Assembly (NCBI GenBank): GCA_021808785.1
Contig: JAKBAX010000007.1
Location: 1 to 34,440 of the forward strand
Direction: 5' to 3'
Length of the DNA stretch: 34,440 nt
From: Actinomycetes bacterium
Lineage (GTDB): Bacteria; Actinomycetota; Acidimicrobiia; Acidimicrobiales; Palsa-688
The notes under the pieces are model-generated. The model made no database searches. It was not told the DNA's origin and saw only the letters and a program-made list of their open reading frames with translations. Position numbers and translations under genes: made by a program. This document shows, piece by piece, positions 16,162-23,487 of the stretch. Each line of letters starts with the position of its first letter. The stretch's first letter is position 1.

Positions 16162-16539
16162 CTAGAGGCCCACGTTGACCCGCACCCCGGTCGGGGTGGG
16201 GCGGGGCGTGATCTCCCGGTAGGCGGTCCGGGCCTGACGTACCTGGAGGTCGATAACCGGAGACCCCCCGGTCGGTTCCGGATCCGGCCCCCGGGAGGTC
16301 CGTCCCCTCCCGGCCGTTCCGCTCCCCGAGGCGCCCCGGCGGTCGTAGAGGCGTCGCTCGCGCCGGCGCTTGGCGGGGTCGCGGGCATCCAGCGCGTTCA
16401 GGAACGCGGCCAGCTCGGTGTAGGCCCGCAACACGAGAGCGTGCTGCTCGGCGGCGAAAGCGCTGCTCTCCGCCTTACCGATCAGCGCCGCCGCGGTGGA
16501 CAGGCGGCGCTTGTCGGCCGCGTCGGCGTGGGGGTCCAT
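16162..16539 (-). CDS. DUF2786-like small protein
   Basis: This 125-residue protein has an N-terminal helical part, LIGKAESSAFAAEQHALVLR, resembling the DUF2786 motif in which KAES, a Phe/Pro position and a run of Ala-rich helix recur. The middle is very basic (KRRRERRLYDRRG), then comes a Gly/Arg/Pro-rich disordered stretch and a short ordered C-terminus. The function is unknown. ATG 16539 was chosen because CATCCT lies six bases upstream with TTGACC 17 bases further on; the longer frame to 16737 would run through this promoter. The DUF2786 match is by eye and may be partial. Confidence 0.6.
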   Translation of the reverse strand: MDPHADAADKRRLSTAAALIGKAESSAFAAEQHALVLRAYTELAAFLNALDARDPAKRRRERRLYDRRGASGSGTAGRGRTSRGPDPEPTGGSPVIDLQVRQARTAYREITPRPTPTGVRVNVGL

Positions 16540-16545
16540 GCCAAG

Positions 16546-16574
16546 AGGATGGGGGAGCAAATCGAGACGGTCAA
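16546..16574 (-). promoter_or_regulatory. Promoter of the DUF2786-like gene
   Basis: On the minus strand TTGACC (16574-16569) and CATCCT (16551-16546) are separated by 17 bases, and the ATG follows six bases later. This is one of two places in the window where a good -35 accompanies a leaderless start. Confidence 0.5.
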
Positions 16575-16639
16575 GGGCGTATTTCCCATTTGACACCCAA
16601 TGCGCCAAGTATGCGTTCCGGCCAGCCCGGCGAGGGTGA

Positions 16640-16957
16640 TCAGCCCCGCCCCAGGTCCTCCACCTGGTAGCTCCACAGCTCACTGTGGACCGACACCGGA
16701 CGGTCCCCCGAGGGGGCGTTGGCCCCACGGTGGCCATGGGCGAACGCCGGCGAGGCGACCCAGTCGTCGAAGGACTGCTCGTCCTTCCACCGGGTCATCA
16801 CCAGCCACGTCGTGCGACCGTCGGTCGGGCGCAGGAGCTCGAATCCCTCGAAGCCGGCCGCGTCGTCCACCGCGCCGGCCCGGGCCGCGAACCGGCGGGC
16901 CAGCTCGTCGCCCTGGTCGGGCCCGACGTCGATGGCGTTGATCTTGATGATGGACAT
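16640..16957 (-). CDS. MhuD-like haem-degrading monooxygenase (ABM fold)
   Basis: This 105-residue ferredoxin-like ABM-fold protein matches the mycobacterial haem oxygenase MhuD along its length: KINAI at the N-terminus, ELARRFAARAGAV, GFEGFELLRP, TRWKDEQSF and a C-terminal strand. With the start at 16957, Asn 7, Arg 22 and Trp 66 fall at the same numbers as the key MhuD residues. The haem-ligating His is at about 74, after a one-residue deletion in FAHGHR. MhuD opens haem to release iron without CO. Iron recycling is therefore the likely role, though other ABM proteins act on different substrates. The start at 16957 rather than 16966 is favoured because TACCAT lies seven bases upstream. Confidence 0.78.
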   Translation of the reverse strand: MSIIKINAIDVGPDQGDELARRFAARAGAVDDAAGFEGFELLRPTDGRTTWLVMTRWKDEQSFDDWVASPAFAHGHRGANAPSGDRPVSVHSELWSYQVEDLGRG

Positions 16958-16964
16958 GGCGTTC

Positions 16965-16970
16965 ATGGTA
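16965..16970 (-). promoter_or_regulatory. Possible -10 element of the MhuD-like gene
   Basis: TACCAT on the minus strand (16970-16965) is seven bases before ATG 16957. It overlaps the alternative ATG at 16966, which argues against that start. Confidence 0.4.
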
Positions 16971-17007
16971 GGGCGCCCCGGGTTGGGTCCTGCGGGCGGG
17001 GCCTGGT

Positions 17008-17013
17008 TATGCT
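17008..17013 (+). promoter_or_regulatory. Possible -10 element of the small membrane protein gene
   Basis: TATGCT is six bases before ATG 17020, with TTGGGT at 16983-16988 as a weak -35 (spacer 19). Confidence 0.42.
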
Positions 17014-17019
17014 GCGATC

Positions 17020-17208
17020 ATGAGGTTGACCATCCAAGAGGCACCGGGCGAGATCCTCTTCGCCTTGTTGATGGCCGTGTCGCCCATCATCGGCTCGGTG
17101 TGGGTCACCCCGGAGACGACCAAGTGGATCGTGGTCGGAGTCGGAGTGGTCATGACCGTAGCCGTGCTCCTGATCGCCCTGCGCCCGGTCAAGAACCACA
17201 CCTCCTAG
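17020..17208 (+). CDS. Small two-helix membrane protein
   Basis: This 62-residue protein has two hydrophobic helices (about 11-27 and 36-54) joined by a short TPETTK loop, and a basic tail (RPVKNHTS). I do not recognise the family. It is divergent from the MhuD-like gene, with both starts about 60 bases apart, and convergent with the WS/DGAT gene. The clear membrane-segment pattern and a well-placed -10 make it more credible than other short frames. No function can be proposed. Confidence 0.62.
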   Translation: MRLTIQEAPGEILFALLMAVSPIIGSVWVTPETTKWIVVGVGVVMTVAVLLIALRPVKNHTS

Positions 17209-17227
17209 TCGCCGCGACGGCGGGTGG

Positions 17228-18682
17228 TCACACCCGCTGGCGTCCGGCGGCCCGGCTCCCCGGCCGTAGATCGACTATCACCCCGTCGGGATCGATGGAC
17301 AGCAAGTCGCTCATGGCCCGTTGGACACCCTCGGCCAAGACGTCGACATCGGGCGCTCCGTCGAAGTCGCCGGTCACGCCGAAGGTCACCTTCCCGTCGT
17401 AGGAGAAGATGGCCACCGCGATGCGCATCTGAATCCCGAGCGGGACATAGGGGTAGACCTCGAGCATCCTGCGGCCCGCCGCATAGAGGGGGATCTGGGG
17501 TCCGGGGACATTGGTCGTCACTGTGTTGATCGTGCTCTGGCGCGCCTTCGTTCCCAGCCGACCGGCGAGAGACAGGAGCATGGGCGGGGCGAATCCGGAC
17601 AACGAGCTCAGCACCTCGCCGGCCAACGCCTGCTTGGAGTCCTTGAGGTCCGACATCTGGGCGCTGATGGTCCTCAGCCGCTCGACCGGGTCCTCGAGAT
17701 GGACCGGGAGGTCGGCGAACACGGCGGACACCCGGTTGGCCAACTGGCCGTCGCCCACTGCCCGGCCCGAGTCGTCACGGCCCCGCACCGATACCGGCAC
17801 CAGGCTGCGGAGGGGGAGCTCGGCGCTCTCGCCCCGCTTCAGCAGGAGATCCCGGAAGCCGCCACTGATCAGAGCCAGCACCACGTCGTTGAAGGTGCCC
17901 CCGAAGTGGTTCCGGACCGCCTTGATGTCGGCGACGGTAACGGCCGCCGGTACCCACCGGCGGTGGGGCCCGATGGGGCCGTTCAGGCTCGACGTGGTCG
18001 GGGACCTCATGGCCGAGGCGGTGGCCAGCACCGCGCTCATGGTCTCGCTGGCCACGCCCAGCAGGCGCCGGGGCAGGCGGGTCTGGGCCCGGACCAGCCA
18101 GCCCATCTCGAACGGGCTGGTGAGGGTGCTCGTCACCGCGTCGACGGCCAGCTCCCATGCGGCCGGGGGCAGCTCCGGGATCCAAGGCGTGGACTGCACC
18201 TCCGGCGGGTCGGGTTCGGGGTCGAGGATCAGCCCCAACAGCTCGCTGCCCGCCACCCCGTCGACCATGCAGTGATGGACCTTCGAGATGATGGCCCAGC
18301 GATCCTCGCTCAGGCCCTCGACCACCCACATCTCCCAAAGCGGCCGGGCGCGGTCCAGCTGTTGGGCCATGACCCGGCCGACCAGGTTCTGCAGCTGCCC
18401 GTCGTTGCCCGGCGCGGGCAGGGCGGTGTGGCGGATGTGGTACTCGACGTTGAAGTAAGGGTCGTCGGCCCACACCGGTCGACCCAGGTCGAGGGGGACG
18501 CTGCGGACCACCTGCCGGTAGCGTCGGACCATCGGCAGCTTGGCCGATACCCGGTCCCGGAAGGCTTCGTAGGCCGGAGGCGGGCCTTCCATGATCGACA
18601 CCGACCCGATGTGCATGTGGGTCACGCCGTCCTCGATATGGAGGAATCCGGCGTCCAGGGGGCTCAACCTCTCGAATGGCAC
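17228..18682 (-). CDS. WS/DGAT family wax ester synthase / diacylglycerol acyltransferase
   Basis: This 484-residue protein starts PFERLSPLDAGFLHIED, the usual N-terminus of the bifunctional acyltransferases that esterify diacylglycerol or fatty alcohols with acyl-CoA for storage lipid. The active-site motif HHCMVDG lies at about 136-142. PLWEMWVVEGL precedes it, and NDVVLALISGGFRDLL, SLVPVSVRG, TNVPGP (about 408) and MRIAVAIFSYDGKVTFGVTGD are further family blocks. GTG 18682 is chosen because AAAGGAG ends five bases upstream and the family normally starts here; an ATG at 18718 is less likely. It is divergent from a patatin-like lipase, so storage and hydrolysis of lipid may be linked. Confidence 0.9.
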   Translation of the reverse strand: MPFERLSPLDAGFLHIEDGVTHMHIGSVSIMEGPPPAYEAFRDRVSAKLPMVRRYRQVVRSVPLDLGRPVWADDPYFNVEYHIRHTALPAPGNDGQLQNLVGRVMAQQLDRARPLWEMWVVEGLSEDRWAIISKVHHCMVDGVAGSELLGLILDPEPDPPEVQSTPWIPELPPAAWELAVDAVTSTLTSPFEMGWLVRAQTRLPRRLLGVASETMSAVLATASAMRSPTTSSLNGPIGPHRRWVPAAVTVADIKAVRNHFGGTFNDVVLALISGGFRDLLLKRGESAELPLRSLVPVSVRGRDDSGRAVGDGQLANRVSAVFADLPVHLEDPVERLRTISAQMSDLKDSKQALAGEVLSSLSGFAPPMLLSLAGRLGTKARQSTINTVTTNVPGPQIPLYAAGRRMLEVYPYVPLGIQMRIAVAIFSYDGKVTFGVTGDFDGAPDVDVLAEGVQRAMSDLLSIDPDGVIVDLRPGSRAAGRQRV

Positions 18683-18785
18683 CGCCACTCCTTTCCCGAT
18701 GACCGGGCACCCCATCATGGCACCGGAATCGGGGCCCCGGGACCGTCGTTGCCGGACAAACCATCGTCGCGCCCGGTCGGCGCGA

Positions 18786-18791
18786 TAGCTT
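18786..18791 (+). promoter_or_regulatory. Possible -10 element of the patatin gene
   Basis: TAGCTT lies seven bases before GTG 18799 with no Shine-Dalgarno sequence. It overlaps the alternative TTG start at 18790, which disfavours that start. Confidence 0.4.
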
Positions 18792-18798
18792 GCGCGGG

Positions 18799-19815
18799 GT
18801 GCGCATCGGACTGGTCCTGGCCGCCGGCGGCTCGGTCGGGGTCGCCTACCACGGGGCGGTGATGGCTGCACTGGAGCAGGCGACCGGCTGGGATCCGCGC
18901 CAGGCCGAGGTGGTGGTCGGCACGTCGGCCGGTTCGCTCACCGCGGCCATGCTCCGCGCCGGCGTCCCGGCCGGGGACCTGGCTCGTATAAGCGAGGGCG
19001 CACCCCTTTCCGAGGAGGGGGCCCGCCTGGCCACGCGGGGCCGGCCCCGCCGCCCCCGGCCCGGCCTGCTCGACGTCCTGGCCTTCCGCCCGGTGTCGGA
19101 CCTGGCCGTCGTGTTGCAGGCCCTGCGGCGGCCCTGGACAGTGCCCCCGCGGGCCCTGGCCCTGGCCGCCATGCCGGCCGGGGGGATCCCGACGACCGCC
19201 ATATCGGACGGTATCGACGCGCTGTACGAGGGAGCGTGGCCCGAAAAGGCCCTCTGGCTGTGCAGCTACGACCTGCGGGCCGGCCGGCGGGTGGTGTTCG
19301 GCCAGGCCGGATCCCCCCCGGCGCTCGTCGGCGGGGCGGTGGCCGCCTCGTGCGCCGTCCCGGGCTACTTCCGGCCGGTGTCGATCGACGGCCGGCGCTA
19401 TGTCGACGGCGGGGTGCACTCCATGGTCAACCTGGACCTGGTCGCCGGTCTCGGGCTGGACCTGGTGATCGCGGTGTCGCCCCTGTCCCAGGCCGCTGCC
19501 TGGGGGGTCCCCTCGCCGGCGCTGGTCATGCGCCGGCCGTTACGGGCCCGGCTCGGCGCCGAAGTGGCCGCGCTGGAGCGGGCGGGGGTCGCGGTGGTGG
19601 CCATCCAGCCCGGCCGCCGCGTCACCTCGGCCATGGGCTTCAACCCGATGGACGCGGCCCGACGGGGGGCCGTCTCGCGCGCCACCCGGGCCGGGGTGCG
19701 GCGCTGGCTGGCCGAAGGTGTCCAGGGGCGCCAGCTGACCCGCCTGCTGAAGGCCGAGGCGGCCCGCTCGCCTCGCGCCGAGCGGCCGGCGCCGGCCCGC
19801 CGGGGCACCGCCTGA
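18799..19815 (+). CDS. Patatin-like phospholipase
   Basis: This 338-residue protein has the patatin layout: a glycine-rich oxyanion loop (LAAGGSVGVAYHGAV, about 8-21), nucleophile elbow GTSAG with Ser about 43, and YVDGG with Asp about 203 completing the Ser-Asp dyad. The family hydrolyses ester bonds of phospholipids or acylglycerols. No signal peptide is present, so it is likely cytoplasmic or peripheral to the membrane. An Arg/Pro-rich segment (RGRPRRPRPG near 80) follows the first half, and the C-terminus is basic. It is divergent from the WS/DGAT gene, suggesting a role in lipid turnover. GTG 18799 is chosen by the leaderless pattern. Confidence 0.88.
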   Translation: MRIGLVLAAGGSVGVAYHGAVMAALEQATGWDPRQAEVVVGTSAGSLTAAMLRAGVPAGDLARISEGAPLSEEGARLATRGRPRRPRPGLLDVLAFRPVSDLAVVLQALRRPWTVPPRALALAAMPAGGIPTTAISDGIDALYEGAWPEKALWLCSYDLRAGRRVVFGQAGSPPALVGGAVAASCAVPGYFRPVSIDGRRYVDGGVHSMVNLDLVAGLGLDLVIAVSPLSQAAAWGVPSPALVMRRPLRARLGAEVAALERAGVAVVAIQPGRRVTSAMGFNPMDAARRGAVSRATRAGVRRWLAEGVQGRQLTRLLKAEAARSPRAERPAPARRGTA

Positions 19816-19901
19816 CCGGCCCGGGTGGTCGTCTGGCCAGCGCCGGAGCGAGAAATCCCCGGCGAGCTCCACATCGCGTCGGCAACGTCGCACCGGGTTG
19901 T

Positions 19902-19907
19902 TACTAT
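19902..19907 (+). promoter_or_regulatory. Possible -10 element of the suf operon
   Basis: TACTAT fits TANNNT and would start transcription near 19914, about 75 bases before sufB. There is no good -35, as expected for a promoter that needs an activator or is tightly controlled. Confidence 0.38.
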
Positions 19908-19911
19908 CGAC

Positions 19912-19930
19912 GTAGGAGAAATTCCCCTAC
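19912..19930 (+). promoter_or_regulatory. 19-bp inverted repeat, candidate operator of the suf operon
   Basis: GTAGGAGAAATTCCCCTAC has nine-base arms around one central base with a single mismatch. It sits over the predicted transcription start, in the leader of sufB, where a repressor of Rrf2/IscR or SufR type could block transcription. No such regulator gene is in the window, and the motif is not one I can assign. Confidence 0.5.
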
Positions 19931-19989
19931 CGGGGTATGTCCGACGAGCCTCAGTGACTGAGCCTCACTCGACGAGAGGGTGACGCCTA

Positions 19990-21396
19990 ATGGCAGCAAC
20001 CACCACCAACCTGGATCTGGGCCGCTACAAGCTGGGCTGGAGCGACGTCGAGGACTACTACGTCTTCAAGCCCAAGCGGGGCCTGTCGGAGTCCATCGTC
20101 CGCGAGATGTCGTGGATGAAGGGCGAGCCGGAGTGGATGACCCAGCGCCGGATCAAGGCCCTGCGCCACTTCGAGAGGCGACCCATGCCGGCTTGGGGGG
20201 GCGACATGTCGGGGATCGACTTCGACAACATCTTCTATTACATCAAGCCCATCGACCAGCAGGTCAACGCCTGGGACGAACTGCCCGAGTCGGTCAAGGC
20301 GACCTACGACAAGCTGGGCATCCCCGAGGCCGAGCGCAAGTACCTGGCCGGGGTCACCGCCCAGTACGAGAGCGAGGTCGTCTACCACCGCAACCGGGAG
20401 GACCTGGAGGCCCTCGGGGTGCTGTTCTGCGACATGGACACCGCCCTACGGGAGTACCCGGACCTGGTGAAGCAGTACTTCGGCAAGGTGATCCCGGCCA
20501 ATGACAACAAGTTCTCCGCCCTCAACACCGCCGTCTGGTCGGGCGGCAGCTTCATCTACGTCCCCCCCGGGGTGAAGGTGGACATGCCGCTGCAGGCCTA
20601 CTTCCGGATCAACTCGGAGAACATGGGGCAGTTCGAGCGGACCCTCATCATCGCCGATGAGGGGGCCCAGGTGCATTACATCGAGGGCTGCTCGGCCCCG
20701 GTCTACAGCACCGACTCGCTGCACTCGGCGGTGGTGGAGATCATCTGCAAGCCATCGAGCCGGGTGACCTACACCACCATCCAGAACTGGTCCAACAATG
20801 TCTACAACCTGGTCACCAAGCGGGCCTGGTGCGAGGCCGAGGCCCACATGGAGTGGATCGACGGGAACATCGGCTCCCGGCTGACCATGAAGTACCCGGC
20901 CGTCTACCTGATGGGCCCGAAGGCGTCGGGCGAGGTCCTGTCGGTGGCCTATGCCGGAGCCGGCCAGCATCAAGACGCCGGGGCCAAGATGGTCCACCAC
21001 GCCCCCGAGACCTCCTCGACCATCATCTCCAAGTCGATCTCCAAAGACGCCGGCCGCACCTCCTACCGGGGCCTGGTCCGATTCGACGAAGGGGCCCGCA
21101 AGTCCAAGAGCTTCGTGCGCTGCGATGCGCTGCTGCTCGATGACCTGTCCCGCAGCGACACCTACCCCTACATCGAGTTCGGCGAGCAGGACGCCCAGGT
21201 CGGCCATGAGGCCACCGTCTCCAAGGTGGGCGACGACCAGCTCTTCTACCTCATGAGCCGGGGCCTCTCCGAGCAGCAGGCCATGAGCATGATCGTCAAC
21301 GGGTTCATCGAGCCGGTGACACGTACCCTGCCGATGGAGTACGCGGTCGAGTGGAGCCGGCTGATCGAGCTGCAGATGGAAGGGTCCATCGGATAG
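19990..21396 (+). CDS. sufB: Fe-S cluster scaffold protein SufB
   Basis: This 468-residue protein is a full-length SufB, part of the cytosolic SufBC2D complex that builds and transfers Fe-S clusters. Blocks seen are [101 protein letters not shown] and [20 protein letters not shown]. The last includes the SufB-type C-terminal region that binds SufC. It is the first gene of the operon sufB-X-sufD-Rieske-sufC. A GAGAGGG motif nine bases upstream of ATG 19990 serves as ribosome binding site, so unlike many genes here it has a leader. Confidence 0.97.
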   Translation: MAATTTNLDLGRYKLGWSDVEDYYVFKPKRGLSESIVREMSWMKGEPEWMTQRRIKALRHFERRPMPAWGGDMSGIDFDNIFYYIKPIDQQVNAWDELPESVKATYDKLGIPEAERKYLAGVTAQYESEVVYHRNREDLEALGVLFCDMDTALREYPDLVKQYFGKVIPANDNKFSALNTAVWSGGSFIYVPPGVKVDMPLQAYFRINSENMGQFERTLIIADEGAQVHYIEGCSAPVYSTDSLHSAVVEIICKPSSRVTYTTIQNWSNNVYNLVTKRAWCEAEAHMEWIDGNIGSRLTMKYPAVYLMGPKASGEVLSVAYAGAGQHQDAGAKMVHHAPETSSTIISKSISKDAGRTSYRGLVRFDEGARKSKSFVRCDALLLDDLSRSDTYPYIEFGEQDAQVGHEATVSKVGDDQLFYLMSRGLSEQQAMSMIVNGFIEPVTRTLPMEYAVEWSRLIELQMEGSIG

Positions 21397-21406
21397 GCAT
21401 GCTCGA

Positions 21407-21919
21407 ATGACCGCCGCTATCGCCCTGGCCGTGGTTCTGGTGATCGCGGTGGCCGGTGCATCGATGGCCCTCGAGAGCCAGAAGACCGGCCAGCCGCCAG
21501 GCAGCCGCCCCAGCAGACCGGTTCGCCCGCCCCGCCCCGCGGACCGGGAACCGCCCCGCCGCCCGCTGCGCCGACGCGAGCGGGTCAAGCCGGTCGATCC
21601 CACCTCGGCCGACGCCCCGCTCCCGCCCCCACCTCCTGTGCCAGAGCCGGAGGTCAAGGGGCCCGACCTGCGCCGTACCGGGACCCCGGCCCAGGCCAAG
21701 GTGGTCTCGGTCGTCGACGAGCGGACCATCGGCCCCGTTACCCGCAGCCGGTTGGTGCTGCGTGTCGAGCCGGCCGGCGCCGACCCGATGGAAGTGACCG
21801 TCCGCCATGCCTTCCCGACCCCCGACTCGCGCGCCTCGGTCAAAGTGGGCGGCACCGTGCCGGTCCGCTACGACCCGGCCGATCCCCGCCGGGTGGTCAT
21901 CGATCTGCCGCAGGGATAG
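21407..21919 (+). CDS. Unknown membrane-anchored protein inside the suf operon
   Basis: This 170-residue protein has an N-terminal hydrophobic segment (about 2-22) and a long Pro/Arg-rich, probably disordered linker (about 25-90) with a run of six prolines. It ends in a beta-rich domain closing with VPVRYDPADPRRVVIDL. That ending resembles the small beta domains of DUF3592-like proteins, but I do not claim membership. It begins 11 bases after sufB and ends 9 bases before the likely sufD start, in the same frame as sufD, so it is almost certainly co-transcribed. I know of no SUF component of this form. It could anchor or regulate the assembly complex, or be an unrelated passenger. Confidence 0.72.
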   Translation: MTAAIALAVVLVIAVAGASMALESQKTGQPPGSRPSRPVRPPRPADREPPRRPLRRRERVKPVDPTSADAPLPPPPPVPEPEVKGPDLRRTGTPAQAKVVSVVDERTIGPVTRSRLVLRVEPAGADPMEVTVRHAFPTPDSRASVKVGGTVPVRYDPADPRRVVIDLPQG

Positions 21920-21928
21920 GAGCCCGAT

Positions 21929-23179
21929 CTGAATACCACGACCGCCGCCTGGCTGGAGGCGGCCCGGGACCAGGCCGCGGCCGAGTACGCGGCCGCCGCA
22001 CTGCCCACCTCCTCTTTGGAGGAATGGCGCTACAGCCGCATCGACAGCCTGGATCCCGATCGGTATCAGCGCCTCGACCAGCCCTCGACCAAGCCCGCCG
22101 AGCACCCGGAGCTGGCCCGGATCACCGCCGCGGTGGGTGCCACCTCGGCCTACGTGGAGACCTGCGACGGCTTTCTGGTCGGCTCCCCTGATGGCTGCGA
22201 CGGTGTGGTCGTGCGGCCCGCCACAGACCTGGACCAGGCCCCCGCCGACCTGATCGGACCCCCGGACGCCTTCGTCCTGGCCAACCGGGCCTACGCCCCC
22301 GATCCGGTGGTCGTGACCATCCGGGCCGGGACCACCCCCAGCGCGCCGGTGGTGGTGGCCCACTGGGTGGCGGCCGACGGGGCGGCCGTTTTTCCCCGGA
22401 TCCGGATCGAAGCGGGTGACGACTCGGAGGTCACGGTAATCGAGGTGGTCGCCGGCCCGGGCCGGTCGCTGGTGGTGCCGGTGACCGAGATCGAGGTGGG
22501 TCGGGCCGCCCGACTGTCGTACCTGCACGTGCAGACGCTCGGTGACCACGCCTGGCAGATCGGCCGCCAGGCCAGCCGGGTGGACGCCGATGCCTCGCTG
22601 ACGTCGGCCGCAGTCGCCCTCGGGGGCGACTACGCCCGCCTGCGTACCGACTCCGCGTTGGTCGGCCCAGGCGCCTCCTCCCGCCTGCTCGCCCTCTACT
22701 TCGGGACCGGCACCCAGATGCACGACTTCCGTACCGTCCAGGACCATAGGGCGGCCAAGACCAGCTCCGATCTGCTCTACAAGGGTGCGGTGGCCAACAC
22801 CGCCCGGTCCGTCTACAGCGGCCTGATCAGGGTGGAGAAGGGGGCCCGGGGCACCAACGCCTTCCAGACCAATCGCAACCTGGTCCTGCACGACGGGGCC
22901 CACGCCGACTCGGTCCCCAACCTGGAGATCGAGGACAATGACGTCCGCTGCTCCCATGCCTCCGCCGTCGGCCCGGTCTCCGAGGACGAGCGTTTCTACC
23001 TGGAGAGCCGCGGCGTGCCGCCCGAGGTCACCGACCGGCTGATCACCCTGGGGTTCCTGGGTGAGGTGATCGAGCAGCTGCCGTTGCCGTCGCTCGGCCC
23101 GGTCCTGTCCGACGCCCTGGCCGCCAAGTTGGGAGTTGCCGAGCGCCTGCAGGGAGAGCGCCTGGAGAACGGCCGATGA
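21929..23179 (+). CDS. sufD: Fe-S assembly protein SufD, probable CTG start
   Basis: This 416-residue SufD is the partner of SufB in the SufBC2D complex. The N-terminal SufD hallmark LPTSSLEEWRYSRID lies at about 25-39, so the gene must begin upstream of it. Between the preceding in-frame stop (21917-21919) and that motif there is no ATG or GTG. CTG 21929 has AGGAG six bases upstream and gives a normal N-terminus. TTG 22016 would cut into the hallmark. YFGTGTQMHDFRTVQDH, SDLLYKGAV, FQTNRNLVLHDGAHADSVPNL and SRGVPPEVTDRLITLGFLGEV mark the C-terminal half shared with SufB. The stop overlaps the Rieske gene start (ATGA). Confidence 0.93.
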   Translation: MNTTTAAWLEAARDQAAAEYAAAALPTSSLEEWRYSRIDSLDPDRYQRLDQPSTKPAEHPELARITAAVGATSAYVETCDGFLVGSPDGCDGVVVRPATDLDQAPADLIGPPDAFVLANRAYAPDPVVVTIRAGTTPSAPVVVAHWVAADGAAVFPRIRIEAGDDSEVTVIEVVAGPGRSLVVPVTEIEVGRAARLSYLHVQTLGDHAWQIGRQASRVDADASLTSAAVALGGDYARLRTDSALVGPGASSRLLALYFGTGTQMHDFRTVQDHRAAKTSSDLLYKGAVANTARSVYSGLIRVEKGARGTNAFQTNRNLVLHDGAHADSVPNLEIEDNDVRCSHASAVGPVSEDERFYLESRGVPPEVTDRLITLGFLGEVIEQLPLPSLGPVLSDALAAKLGVAERLQGERLENGR

Positions 23180-23487
23180 GCGAACTGGCCCGGGTTCCTG
23201 TCTCGTCGGTCCCCGACGCCGAGCCGCTCCGCATCGAAGGCGGCCCCGACGGTATCTGCCTGGTCCGGGTGGGGGATTCCTTTCACGCCCTGGCCGACCG
23301 CTGCAGTCACGCCGATGTCCGCCTCTCCGAGGGCGAGGTCGACCCCGAGGAGTGCTCGGTCGAGTGCTGGAAGCACGGCAGCGCCTTCTCCTTGATCGAC
23401 GGCGCGCCGCAATCTCTGCCTGCGACCAACCCGGTGGCGGTCTACCAGGTGACAGTCGACGGCGATCAGGTGGTGGTGTCGTCGTGA
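23176..23487 (+). CDS. Rieske-type [2Fe-2S] ferredoxin of the suf operon
   Basis: This 103-residue protein has the Rieske cluster motif in two parts: CSHAD (about 43-47) and CWKHGSAF (about 64-71). Each part gives one Cys and one His ligand. It resembles the small ferredoxin components of ring-hydroxylating oxygenases, but no oxygenase is nearby. A gene of this kind between sufD and sufC is a known actinobacterial arrangement, where it may supply electrons or be a client of the assembly machinery. It overlaps sufD by four bases (ATGA) and sufC by four (GTGA), so it is translationally coupled on both sides. Confidence 0.9.
   Translation: MSELARVPVSSVPDAEPLRIEGGPDGICLVRVGDSFHALADRCSHADVRLSEGEVDPEECSVECWKHGSAFSLIDGAPQSLPATNPVAVYQVTVDGDQVVVSS

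Noticed and set aside
15015-16388. Upstream continuation of the YihY reading frame
   Set aside because: The open frame continues antisense through the LLM oxidoreductase. Family similarity begins only after GTG 15014, where a -10-like hexamer is also placed.
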